Positions 1 through 9,998 of a DNA stretch of 64,000 nt are shown here, piece after piece (the first letter of the stretch is position 1; each line of letters opens with the position of its first letter). The notes under the pieces are model-generated. The model worked only from the letters and a program-made list of their open reading frames with translations, was not told the DNA's origin and did no database searches. A program made the translations under genes and the position numbers. Source of the DNA: Meghimatium bilineatum (lineage: Eukaryota > Mollusca > Gastropoda > Stylommatophora > Philomycidae); the NCBI GenBank assembly GCA_034231615.1, contig CM067322.1, positions 64,137,349 to 64,201,348 on the forward strand. The letters run 5' to 3'.

Positions 1-1093
1 AAGTCTTGGGAGAACACTTGTATTGTTTTAAATTCCTCGTTGTTTTACCAGTTTTAGAAATGGAGCAAACATTGCCACTCATGTCGCAAGAGGCTACTAA
101 GACATTGGTCGTGAGGGGGTGAACAAAAACCCGTAGATGAAAGGAGAAGATTTTGTGTGTTCAACCCTCCTACCTCCAACTTAGAAGATCAGAAAAGGAC
201 TTTTAATACTAGGAGTTTAACGAAAGTATAGGTAAATTCCCCCTCCCCCCAAACGATTTTCTACAAAAAGGTCCTCAATGCCCTCATGAAATAGCGAAAA
301 ACCCTCTCCCTTGTCAACAACTGTCTAATTTTTCAGACCTCCCTTCCCGCCTACATTGGTGACATATTTATGGACAGCGCTTTAAATATATTTACTACCG
401 ATTCCTTGTCATTCTTGTTCTTGATAAATGGGTTCTCTTTAAACGGATGAAAACCTGCTCATCGAAGCTTACAGCCGTAACGTTCTAGGCATATAATTCT
501 GTTTAAAACAGAAGGAAAGAGTTTTGTTTCTTGTATAGATTGTTCTTTGAAGACTTAGTTATAACAGCCTGAGTGGGACATGGTTATGAGATTCCAAGGG
601 AGACAAGCTATAAGATTATAAGGGAGACAAGTTATGAGATGAGAAAACTCAGATGTTGGATGGCCACAAGCGTTTAATCTGGCGCTGACCCCAATGTTGG
701 AACGCTGTTAACAGCGCTCTCCTCCGCACGACAGGTTTGGCATTTTTGCTAGCTAGTATGTGCTATCTACACGGAAATTGCTTGAGAGATGGATGACCTA
801 TCACTAACACAGACTGCATCTAGTCATATTTTACACAACAAATATGTACCTCATATATTGAAGTTATTTGCGCCAATGTATAATCTCCTACGGGTACTGT
901 TCTTTTACTATGACACCTTCTCTGAACAATATTTACCCCCCCCCACTCACCCCCCCTTCCATCAAAAGTAACTATGTAGATCATACTTTACTCTACCAAA
1001 ATAAATTTTCACCCCCCTCCCACTTTCCAGTGTCCACAAACTGCTAAACTTGTCCAAACTTATTACTTATTACTTGTTGGTGTAATTTATTAG
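1..1093. other. No gene recognised
   Basis: I see no supported gene or repeat family here. It holds several pyrimidine runs (about 240-260, 925-960, 1,010-1,025) of a kind that recurs throughout the window. The 60-codon ORF at 789-971 ends in low-complexity proline/histidine codons and is not convincing. Confidence 0.5.
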
Positions 1094-1211
1094 CGTCCCT
1101 GAGGTCATGGTGGCTAGATTACAACAATCGTGATCTCCACTACTTTTTCCATGGTTAAAAACTCTGATATAACCAATTTGGATTAATGTCTGTGGTCGAA
1201 AAAAGCGTACC
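1094..1211 (+). mobile_element. SINE-like body joined to tail array
   Basis: This block aligns by eye with 27,884-28,020: both carry a 'tcat..ggtgg' head, then 'ctctgata.a.cca..ttgga', then a run ending in 'cctcaYcataagaggtac'. The head has a weak box A-like 'ggtggtagag' in the other copy, so a tRNA-derived SINE is possible. In this copy the last motif continues directly into the tandem array that follows. Confidence 0.5.
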
Positions 1212-1681
1212 TCATCATAAGAGGTACATCTACTTAACCATAAGAGGTACCTACATCTACTTAACCATAAGAGGTACATCTATTTAATCGCACAAGGTAC
1301 ATCTAATTAATCATAAGAGGTACATCTACTTACCTGTAAGATGTACATCTACTTAACCATCAGAGGTACATCTACATAACCATAAAAGGTACTTCTACTT
1401 AACCATAATAGGTACATCTACTTAACCATAAGAGGTACATCTACTTAACCATAATAGGTACATCTACATAACCATAAAAGGTAAATCTACTTAACCATCA
1501 CAGGTACATCTACATAACCATAAGAAGAACATCTACTTAACCATAATAGGTACATCTACATAACCATAAAAGGTGCATCTACTTAACCATCACAGGTACA
1601 TCTACATAACCTTAAGAGGTACATATAGTTAACCAAAAGAGGTACATCTCTACTTTACCATAAGAGGTACATCTGCTTAAC
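1212..1681 (+). repeat. 23-bp minisatellite, about 20 units
   Basis: Unit is close to 'ccataagaggtacatctact' followed by 'taa'. Units differ by point changes and a few indels. The first unit is the 3' end of the SINE-like body at 1,094-1,211; the second copy of that SINE at 27,884-28,020 has only one unit. So the array looks like an expanded SINE tail. Confidence 0.85.
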
Positions 1682-1889
1682 GAAATCAAATATTTAGGTC
1701 ACGTTCTATTGGAATCGTTGTGGCAGAAGTATTACATAGATAATTTCCATTATTTATTTTTCGATATCCATATGCTCTGATATATCACAATTGGGACTGG
1801 CATTCATTGCTGAAAGAAGAGTCCCGCAAGATATACATTTAATTTGAAAACAATATATTAAGGGTTCTCAAGTCACACAATCTATAAGG

Positions 1890-3050
1890 GCTTCTTCTTC
1901 CTCTTCTTTCGTACTCCTGGAACATGCCTATATTGCAAGCCCTATTTTTTTCTATAAACTTGTCTGTATTCTGTAATTCGCACTGAGGTCTGTAGAGTGT
2001 TTCTTTCATTGGTGTTTCTCTGAGCCAGTGTATTTGCCTCAGTATTTCATATTCCTGGCAGTCCTGTACAATATGCTGTGCTGCCTGGAGTGCATGTCCA
2101 CATGTACACTTGGCCTTGTTGCCAATCTTCAACTTTGTATACATGTGGCTGTGGATAGAGAGAGCCGCATATCGCAGTGGTTAGCGCACTGGCTTCGCAA
2201 ATGAGTGGTTCTGGGTTCATTCCCCAGTTGAGGCGGAAATGTTTTTCAGATCGCAATGGCTCCCAGGTCGACCCAGCCATGGGTATCGGATTAATCCGGG
2301 AAGTAAAGACTACGAGGGAGAGGAGATGGCTACCGCCCTCATTTGCAGATCCTCTGAAATGTAAGATCGCTAACATGTCACACCCCCACGGCATTAATAA
2401 ATGCTATGGGTTACTTTACTTTTTTTTTTTACATGTGGCTATGGAGATCTGTCCAAATCTCGTCAAAAGCATTCTTTGGGTCTTAGCATTGCCTGGAACC
2501 TGCTTTTTGTGATACAAGAGGTTTTTGTTCTTAGGATTCCAGTGAGGCCTGTGGTTGATAATAGGTTCCATAGTTTTGTATAGACAGATTGTGAGACTTA
2601 TTGGTCTGTAGTTGGAGACTGTGATGATGTCTTTTCCTGATTTGGGGATTTGTATCATGATAGCTTCCCTCCAGGTCTGTGGAACTTTGCCTGTAGTCCA
2701 ACATATATTGATGATCTGCAGCAGCTTTTTTTCTGCTGTAACTTCCATAATTTTTATCATTTCATTGGACACTCCATGAGCAACAGGTGACTTCTTTATT
2801 TTCAGTTTAGATACTGCATGCTCCAGTTCTCTGAGTGTGAACGGTACCTTCATGATCTCAGATATGGTGCCATTTTGTTCAATATTTTCTCGCTTCTTAC
2901 GAATTTCTTGTTGTTTCTCTGAACTAATGTTGATGTTGTTGTCTTCAACAAATAAGTCTGCACAGTAGTCAGCTGTCTGTTTTCACATGAGGATGTTTCC
3001 ATCATTTTGATATGTGACCTTTCTATTTCTTCCAGTACCCTCGTCATTTA
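1890..3050 (-). mobile_element. I/Nimbus-type LINE fragment, internally deleted and split by a SINE
   Basis: Read on the minus strand, 2,853-2,440 matches the start of the reverse transcriptase of the LINE at 55,631-59,672 (shared 'LRELEHA.SK', 'GVSNEMI', 'VSNYR.ISLT.CL'). The part at 2,157-1,895 matches its last domain (shared 'HMYTK.K.GN.A.CTCG', C-x-C ... H ... C knuckle). About 1.7 kb that separates these parts in the longer element is missing. The RT piece also changes frame near 2,520. SINE-A lies at 2,156-2,430 exactly between the two parts. The copy is dead. Confidence 0.85.
2156..2430 (+). mobile_element. SINE-A (tRNA-derived), young insertion
   Basis: The head has tRNA-promoter-like boxes: 'cgcagtggttagcgc' (A) and 'gggttcattcccc' (B). 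The body is nearly the same as the copy at 32,069-32,370, and it ends in a T run. It is flanked by a target-site duplication of 15 bp with one mismatch, 2,141-2,155 and 2,431-2,445. It inserted into the minus-strand LINE fragment in the opposite orientation, after that LINE had lost its middle. Confidence 0.92.
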
Positions 3051-3117
3051 GTTGTTTTACCAACTAACACGGTTTCCTTACATTCCCCTAGTGATCTGGG
3101 AGTTCGTAGGTATTGCA

Positions 3118-3479
3118 AACATTGATAACTTTCATACATGTATGTGTAATTGGTAAATAATACAGACATTGATAAGTCTCATACATTTATTTGTTGTCGG
3201 TAAACAATGTAGACATTGATAACTTACATACATTTATTTGTAGCTACAAAATAAAGTAGACATTGATAACTCTCATACACTTATTTATAGCTAGTAAACA
3301 AAGTAGACATTGATAACTTGCATACATTTATTTGTAATTGGTAAACTATTTAGATATTGATAACGTTTATACATTTATTTGTAGCTGGTAAACAAAGTAG
3401 ACATTGATAATTTGCATACATTTATTTGTAGCTAGTAAACGAAATAGACATTGATAACTTGCATACATGTATATGGAGC
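3118..3479 (+). repeat. 47-bp tandem array, about 8 units
   Basis: Each unit contains 'acattgataac', then 'catacatttatttgta', then 'ggtaaacaaagtag'. Units are diverged (roughly 80-90% by eye). The last unit runs into the left arm of the inverted repeat at 3,445-3,556. Confidence 0.85.
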
Positions 3480-4090
3480 CGGTACACAAAGTTAAGATCG
3501 AGAGCTGCTAACACACACAAGAACGTTAAAATTAATCTAGTGTATTATGTGTATTATAAAACATAATACACGGGACACGTGTTACCATTAAGCAACTTGT
3601 ATCAAACAAGTTTATAAAGAGACTGCAGATAGGCGGCTTTAGCTCTAAACGGGAGCGGCAAGCTCTCCCCAAAGTCGTCATCGCCCAAGGCGAGAAGCTA
3701 TCCCTTCCTGGGTCCCAAAGCACAGGCCCACTAACCTTGTTTGTTGATGCTCGACAGTGTCACCGACGGAGCAAATGAAGTTAGCCACGGCAGATAGAGT
3801 ATTTAGCCGGGGCTATCAACAACAATGGCTAACTCTATCAAGTTCTCACCCAAGTCTCAATACTGGACTGGAAAATTCTATCAGCACCATTTGGTAATGA
3901 TCACCCCAGGAGCAGGGATGGACATAGTCTTCTTCCACGCTTTCACTTTATTCATCTGTACTCGCAATCTTTTCTTTTTCTCCTCCGTCTTCTGTTTCTG
4001 CATTTCATTCTCATTTTTATTCATTTTCTCTTGCTCAATTATCCCAGTTTCTATTATTTTTCCTCAATTTCCTCTAATATTTAAGTATTT

Positions 4091-4415
4091 TTCACATCCA
4101 TTTATTCACTTCCATTTATTCACTTCCATTTATTCACATCCATTTATTCACATCCATTTATTCACATCCATTTATTCACATCCATTTATTCACTTCCATT
4201 TATTCACATCCATTTATTCACTTCCATTTATTCACATCCATTTATTCACATCCATTTATTCACATCCATTTATTCACATCCATTTATTCACATCCATTTA
4301 TTCACTTCCATTTATTCACATCCATTTATTCACTTCCATTTATTCACTTCCATTTATTCACATCCATTTATTCACATCCATTTATTCACATCCATTTATT
4401 CACATCCATTTATTC
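4091..4415 (+). repeat. 14-bp minisatellite, about 23 units
   Basis: The unit is 'cacatccatttatt' or 'cacttccatttatt'. It lacks stop codons in one frame, so the surrounding 225-codon ORF (3,825-4,502) is an artefact of the repeat. Confidence 0.95.
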
Positions 4416-4436
4416 AATTCCTTCACATTGTGTTAT

Positions 4437-4700
4437 TCTTCTTCTGCGTTCGTTCTCATACACTTGCATCTTAGTGGAACGTTGTCCGTAGAACGGAATT
4501 AGCTGTCTCATCGTTTACTGAGTAGCATGGATATCTACACCTTTCGGTCTGACATATCCGACTTCAGCATGATTTCTGTGTTATTATAATCCTCTATAGG
4601 ACGAGACAGGCAACTCCACGCACGGAAAGTCGCCTCCTCTGACCTGCATGAAACGTAATAGTGTTGCCATTCTGTGCTCAATTTTGAGTTCAGCAACAGA
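4437..4700 (-). mobile_element. SINE-B copy
   Basis: Shows the family landmarks in reverse orientation: 'ctgcgttcgttctca' at the tail end, 'cctttcggtctgaca', 'ttcagcatg' and 'gtgttgccattctgtgctc' at the head end. Diverged, no clear target duplication. Confidence 0.75.
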
Positions 4701-5035
4701 GCGGGCAACACTTATTTTTATTATCTATTCTTCCATCCCCCCCCCCCAATTTACTAATATGTTGACTTTCTACTCTTCGTCAACTTCTAAAACTTGCTAG
4801 CTTAACAAAAATATTTACAATTACAAAGAAAAGGGGATCAAAAAATGTAGAGGATTGACTTTATCACACTATGGTTTCCTAATATGTAAACCCATCCTCT
4901 GTTCTGCCTGTAATTTATTGCATACACTACATAATACTCTACAATAATTTTAACGTTCTTGTGAGTGTTCGCAAGCTCTCGATCTTAACGTAGTGTACCG
5001 GCTCCATATAAATGTATCACAGTTATCAATGTCTA

Positions 5036-5512
5036 CAATGATTACCATTTATTGTATGAATCTTCAAGCGATCCCACCCTATGTTCGGAAATTGCGTTAG
5101 CAAACAACACACAAGACAATCCCGACCTTGAATTAAAACTGAAACATTCTGAGCACGATGACGAAGACGAAGGGGAAGCAGATTTTAGAAGATGAGGAGA
5201 AAGTTGAACGAGACAATGGACATATTCAGAGAATGGTAGAAATGTGAGTGACTAAAGGCGACGGGCGAACGTTCTCCCTCTCCAGAAAGATCAGAAGAAC
5301 ATGTAATCAGCAACTAACTGGGACACTGAGCTTATACACTTTTAGATGACTGACGGAACGGCAATCAGAGCATATATGGGAATGCCCCAAGTGCTGTGAC
5401 GTTTGTTGCTAATCAAGAATCAGAAAAATCCTTAGCATAAAACAAATGATTTAATAGCTATTTCAAGGAGACCAATAGTGTTTAAAAGCTGTTATTTGTG
5501 TCAGATCTAATT
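5036..5512. other. No repeat family; possible small exon
   Basis: Around 5,103-5,243 two overlapping plus frames read as charged, coding-like peptide; one begins with ATG at 5,158 and meets 'gtgagt' at 5,243. See findings. Otherwise I see nothing to annotate. Confidence 0.25.
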
Positions 5513-6045
5513 CTTGTCCTGCGTTCGTTCTCAAACTCCTACCGATTAGCAGGTTATAGTCTAAGGATTGGAACGTGTTGTGTTGTGTAGTGGTTTACAA
5601 CTTAGGTGTTATATCTGAGTCTTTCGTCCTAATACATCCTAATTCGTGGAGCGCATCGCCATGTGGTTAGAACGCAGTTCTCAGACTCTTGAGGTCCTGG
5701 GTTCAATCCACGATTAGGACACAGGCTTTAATTTCTTTCGGAGGTACAATCAAAATTATTCCTGTACTTCCTGTACATATCGCGGCGTCTGCTATGGCAT
5801 AGCGGTCTTTATTTCCACATCCCATAGAAAGACTCACTTCACTCCTTCAAAGGAAAACATGCAACAATGAAAGTATTTTTACATCCGATTTTAGCATGAC
5901 CTCTAAGTCACCTTGATCTTCTCTGGAATGGAACAGCCAACTTTAACCCACAACCTCATTAGTCTCCTCTTACAATATGCATTGCAGGTAACAGTGTCGC
6001 TATTATATGTTCCTCTGTCATACCGCAGAAACATACGGGCTGGAA
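5513..6045 (-). mobile_element. SINE-B copy split by SINE-C
   Basis: The tail half (5,513-5,637: 'cctgcgttcgttctcaaact') and head half (5,881-6,045: 'aacagccaact', 'gtgtcgctattatatgttc') are contiguous in other SINE-B copies. Here 240 bp of SINE-C separate them, flanked by 'tacatcc' at both ends (about 5,631-5,637 and 5,875-5,881). Confidence 0.8.
5638..5876 (+). mobile_element. SINE-C (tRNA-derived)
   Basis: tRNA-like head with 'catgtggttagaacgc' and box B 'cctgggttcaatcc'. The second copy, on the minus strand at 8,895-9,108, shares head and body, including 'cgcggcgtctgctatggca'. Confidence 0.85.
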
Positions 6046-6840
6046 CAGATTTAGATGTACCGATTTTCATTTTTAGACATTAATTGACAGCAGGACACTA
6101 GTCAGTAATATGTACACTTTCGATATCGGAGACGTAAAGAATAAAAAGCAATGTTAATAAGGGACAAATTGTATTGATTATCATTGGGTGAGGTAGATCG
6201 TTAATTTTCTCACTCTTGTAATTTGCTCCTCGGCAGCAGATATGTGTACAAACAGAACCTACCACATACTGCCTGACTGTCTCTGTTTGGACTGAATGGC
6301 TTGATTTTGGAAAATGTCTGCAATTATCCCCTGTGGTTTTTTGGAACCGTTAATTGATCGACGTCTCATTCACGGGAATGTTTGTATGACTAAATATGTA
6401 ATAGTAGAAAATAACTGCAGGATATGTAAACAGAGAGGAACTTGTCGAAAGTGTGTACAATTCTCCAAGTCCACGGTAACTTTTGGAACCAGCAATTATA
6501 AAATATTTATACACAACTTGAATCGGAACACAGCCAGTCTGCTCGTCGCTTTAGCTTATGTTTGCTTCAGTCAATGTGATGTCTCACTTTCTTAGTGTAA
6601 TTAGCGGTGCACGTGCGTGAAGCAGAACCATATTCTAGACAGTGTGGACATCACGGTGTGATCCAGTACATTTTGTGCGGACACGAAATAGCACAGGTGC
6701 GGCTTATTACGCGCGAACATTGCTGCAAATCTCCGTCATCTTTTGCTTGTTGCCAATTTTGACATGGCACTGCGGGGCGCTAGTGACATAGTTCTAGAAC
6801 ACGAGATCAAGGAAAAGGTAGCACGCTAACATTTGGTGCA
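6046..6840. other. Unrecognised sequence with one ORF
   Basis: A 93-codon ORF at 6,314-6,595 (+) encodes a peptide with a C-x2-C-x4-C-x2-C cluster near residues 35-46. I do not recognise it, it has no supporting splice sites I trust, and it may be chance. The rest shows nothing. Confidence 0.25.
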
Positions 6841-7080
6841 TCTTTGTTGTCATTACAACAAACATATGAATAAAGGCAATCCGTCTTCTAGAACGTGACA
6901 TCTTATGTTGTCATTACAACAAACATATCAGTAAAAGCAATCCGTCTTCTAGAACGTGGCATCTTATATTGCCATTACAACAAACATATGAATAAGTGCA
7001 ATCCGTCTTCTAGAACGTGACATCTTATGTTGTCATTACAACAAACATATGAATGAGAACAATCCATCTTCTGGAACTTA
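6841..7080 (+). repeat. 61-bp tandem array, 4 units, each with a small palindrome
   Basis: Each unit carries a hairpin-forming 'tgttgtcattacaaca' and the shared 'caatccgtcttctagaac'. Units are about 90% alike. Ends next to a SINE-B copy. Confidence 0.9.
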
Positions 7081-7089
7081 ACAAGAATT

Positions 7090-7250
7090 CCTCTTCGTCG
7101 TTCGTTCTCAAACTCATGCAGTTGAAGTTGGGCGAGCGAAATGTCAACTCCATCCGAAAACCAAATGAGTTGCATCTTTCAACATTCATGACAGGTAATG
7201 ATATCGCTATTCTTTGCTTACCTTTCAGGTCTCGGCAACATAAGGGTGAG
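7090..7250 (-). mobile_element. SINE-B copy with internal deletion
   Basis: Keeps the tail end 'cgttcgttctcaaactc' and the head end ('cgctattctttgcttacct', then 'cggcaac') but lacks the central 'cctttcggcc' module, so about 110 bp are lost. Confidence 0.65.
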
Positions 7251-7869
7251 AACTTCACTGACTCTTGCTAATTATTTTTTATTGATCTATCTTCTTTTAT
7301 GAGGTAATACATACAGTGTATAAAAACTGACCACAACATATTAAAATCGAGTCATGCCAACCAGTGTAACACTGAACTAATATATACTTATATACATTAT
7401 ATACTAATATACTAATATATTGACCTTCAAGTCAAAGTTAAGTACTGTAGCTCAAAATAAACCCAAAATTAAGAAAGTATTTTAACAATTTTTTTCCCCA
7501 TAATCGGACATTGATTTATACCGAACAACAAACATTCAACACGTGCTGCTTGAGCCACCTATAGATCGTGTGATTAGTTTTACAACTAAGCAAGCCTGAT
7601 GAAAACTATGCTTTAAAGATACTAAAAAATATTATTTTAAATGATGTCTGAGCATGAAACAAAGCTCGCTAATCCAAAAAAAGGGGAATGCATTAGGAGA
7701 CCTTGGCTTTGGTCTTGAGTTGCACTCTCAAAATTGTCGTTATAAGCAACGCAACTGCTAGATAATGAGAGCAGAACAGTTTAGCTTAACGGCTAAAGAC
7801 GAATTTTGTATAATGGAATAGCATTTGCGTAGTGGAAGTAAAATGTTACTGTCCCAAATGTAACTCACA
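7251..7869. other. No gene recognised
   Basis: AT-rich unique-looking sequence with short TA-rich stretches near 7,380-7,430. Nothing else seen. Confidence 0.4.
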
Positions 7870-8760
7870 GGCATGCGGTATATCTTTCAGATATTGTCAG
7901 ACTGCATCATCGCTTTGACCAGACTGGGATCGTCGATAAATAGCAACGCGTTAGTTCGTTCTATAGTCACTAAACCTCGAGAAGATCGCCTCAGATTCAA
8001 GTACTGCAATAGACAACTGCAAGTGCAAATGTTATCAGACAGATCCTCAGAGGTGATACCAACACAGTAGTCAGTGATCCGACTATATAAAATCGCATAC
8101 ACGATGCACTTCTTCGTGTTTCTCTTCCAACCATTTTATAACATTTGACTGTTGCACATAGGGCATCTAATCAAATGCATTGGAAACGTGCATGGTGGCC
8201 TAACGATCTGTTCTCGGATGAGTCCCGATCTGTGTTAGGGCCTACGTATAGACGAATCAGAGTATTGAGGCGTCTTAGTGATCGCTTTTGTGATGGTACT
8301 GTCCTCGAACGCAACCGAGATAGTGTCGGGATAATGTCACGATGTGTGACATTAGATTACTACACATAAGTCTCTTCCCCCCCCCCCTCCCCTTCTGTCG
8401 TGGGATTGGGATATTGATGACGATATTCTACTGCCGCTTGATACTGTAAGTTTTTGGGCATAATATAGTCCTTCAAGAAGATAATACAAGGCCACACAGT
8501 TCTTGTGTAGTTTATATTTTCCTGCAACAAGTGGGTGTCAATGAAATGGATTGGATTGCAAACAGTCCTGATTGGAATCTCATAGAAAATCTTTGGGATG
8601 AGCTTGTGTGATGAGTTAAGCAACATCCCCATCTCCTGCAAGTCTGGGTGTATTGCTTCTGGTACTTCCGTGTCAGTGGCAGTGTCCCAATTTTTAATTC
8701 GGAAGCTCATAATTTCCATGCGACATCGGTGCCTTGAATGTATCGCAAGTAATAGAGGAC
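7870..8760 (+). pseudogene. Tc1/mariner transposase relic
   Basis: Scattered frames translate to classic Tc1 blocks in the right order: a helix-turn-helix end 'RFDQTGSSIN' and 'PREDRLRFKYCNRQ' (about 7,914-8,020), 'FSDESRSVLGP..RRIRVLRR' (about 8,208-8,275), 'VLERNRD' (8,300), 'QEDNTRPH' (about 8,476-8,500, contains the second catalytic Asp), and 'DWNLIENLWDEL' (about 8,572-8,608, third catalytic region). In intact relatives these belong to one cut-and-paste transposase of about 340 residues. Here stops and frameshifts separate the blocks, and a C run at 8,378-8,387 interrupts the middle. I did not find terminal inverted repeats. Confidence 0.8.
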
Positions 8761-8894
8761 ACAGATACTGACAAGGTGTGACTTTGTTGCTATTCTCATT
8801 TATTTTGAAAGTGGGGATTGCGTTGATTGCTGTGTTCTCTTTTTTACACACGTTAATGCTAGCGTCATGAAATATGGTGGTGATTCTTTAACTG

Positions 8895-9108
8895 CATGTT
8901 TTCGTTACTGTATGTTTTCCTGTGAAGGAATGCAGGGAGGTTTTCTACGGGCTGTGGTAATAAAGGCCGTTTTGCCATAGCAGACGCCGCGACATATACA
9001 GGAAAGATTTTGATTGTACATCGGAAAGAAATAAACCATGTCCCAACCGTGGATTGAACCCAGGATCTCAAGGGTCTGAGAACGTCGTTCTATATACACG
9101 GCCACGTG
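8895..9108 (-). mobile_element. SINE-C copy
   Basis: Reverse orientation of the element at 5,638-5,876; box B reads 'cctgggttcaatcc' on the minus strand. About 85% identical by eye. Confidence 0.85.
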
Positions 9109-9204
9109 CTTGTCATGTTATATTGTGGAATGCTGCTCTGTTATGTTTTTTCTTCTCCTCTGATTTAGCGCTCTTCCAATAAATGGTCAAAAAATATTTT
9201 TTTT

Positions 9205-9278
9205 CAAAAAATGTATATAAATGTATTTGTTCAGAGAAAAAAATAAACCGTGTGTCTGATTTCAGTTCACTTTCATGT
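9205..9278 (+). repeat. LTR-end-like segment, copy 1
   Basis: 'tataaatgt.tttgttcaga' through 'tttcagtt.actttcatg' is shared with 10,945-11,013. A TATA-like start plus a conserved end resembles the R/U5 part of a retroelement LTR, but no coding region supports that. Confidence 0.35.
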
Positions 9279-9294
9279 TTATATTCAGTTGTTT

Positions 9295-9420
9295 ATTTGT
9301 TAGCGTCCGTTCCCAAACTTCAGCAAGGTCTCTATTGTTGCAGGATAGTGTTCTGCTAGATTTCTGTAATGGTGTAGTCTACAGAACGGATGTGCGTTTT
9401 CTCGCCGTTAATTTTGCATC
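9295..9420 (-). mobile_element. SINE-D fragment
   Basis: Reads 'gcgtccgttcccaaact', 'ttgcaggatagtgttctgct' and 'tgtagtctacagaacgga', in the order seen in SINE-D copies at 31,965-32,470 and 54,455-54,640. Confidence 0.55.
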
Positions 9421-9487
9421 AATGATCCGACGCATTAGTACAAATAATTTCATGTAATAAATTTAAAAATTATATTAAAATATTTGT

Positions 9488-9897
9488 ATCACAACTACAT
9501 ATCACAACTACATATCACAACTACATATCACAACTATATATTATAACTATATATTATAACTATATATGACAACTATATATGACAACTATATATGACAACT
9601 ATATATGACAACTATATATCACAACCATATATTACAACTATATATCACAACCATATGTCACAATTATATATTACAACTATATATCACAACCATATATCAC
9701 AACCATTTATCACAACCATATTTCACAACCATATATCCCAACTATATATTACAACTATATATCACAACCATATATCACAACCATATATCACAACCATATA
9801 TCACAACCATATATCACAACCATATATCACAACCATATATCACAACCATATATCACAACCATATATCACAACCATATATCACAACGATATATCACAA
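9488..9897 (+). repeat. 14-bp minisatellite, about 29 units
   Basis: The unit is 'atatatcacaacca' with variants early in the array ('atatatgacaacta'). The most homogeneous part is 9,765-9,890. Open frames across it are artefacts. Confidence 0.95.
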
Positions 9898-9929
9898 CTG
9901 ACGCACATCTCAAAATCTTCTCAGTCATA

Positions 9930-9998
9930 TTTAAAGGCATGTATTGTTGGTCACAGTGTTGCCATTATTTGCTGCCCTTTCTAGCCACGCAAGTACAA
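9930..9998 (-). mobile_element. SINE-B head fragment
   Basis: Matches only the head end: 'ggcatgtattg', 'acagtgttgccattatttgc', 'cccttt'. Confidence 0.5.

Larger units (their letters stand above)
3445..5035. mobile_element. Candidate element bounded by 112-bp inverted arms
   Basis: The left arm 3,445-3,556 is the reverse complement, at about 85% identity, of the right arm 4,923-5,035. Both include the same 47-bp satellite unit, 'ggagccggtacac', 'ttaagatcgagagc' and 'caagaacgttaaaatta'. Between them lie unrecognised sequence, a 14-bp minisatellite and a SINE-B copy. No transposase or clear target duplication was seen. It could be a non-autonomous DNA element or two inverted copies of a shorter repeat. 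Confidence 0.5.

Noticed and set aside
1212..1681. CRISPR-like regular repeat
   Set aside because: Units are contiguous with no unique spacers, the DNA is animal, and the array derives from a SINE tail.
3825..4502. 225-codon ORF with repeated FTSIYSHPF-like residues
   Set aside because: Most of it is the 14-bp minisatellite; the ends run into SINE-B. No independent coding evidence.
9592..9984. 130-codon ORF of repeated ITTIYHNHISQPY-like residues
   Set aside because: Product of the 14-bp minisatellite.
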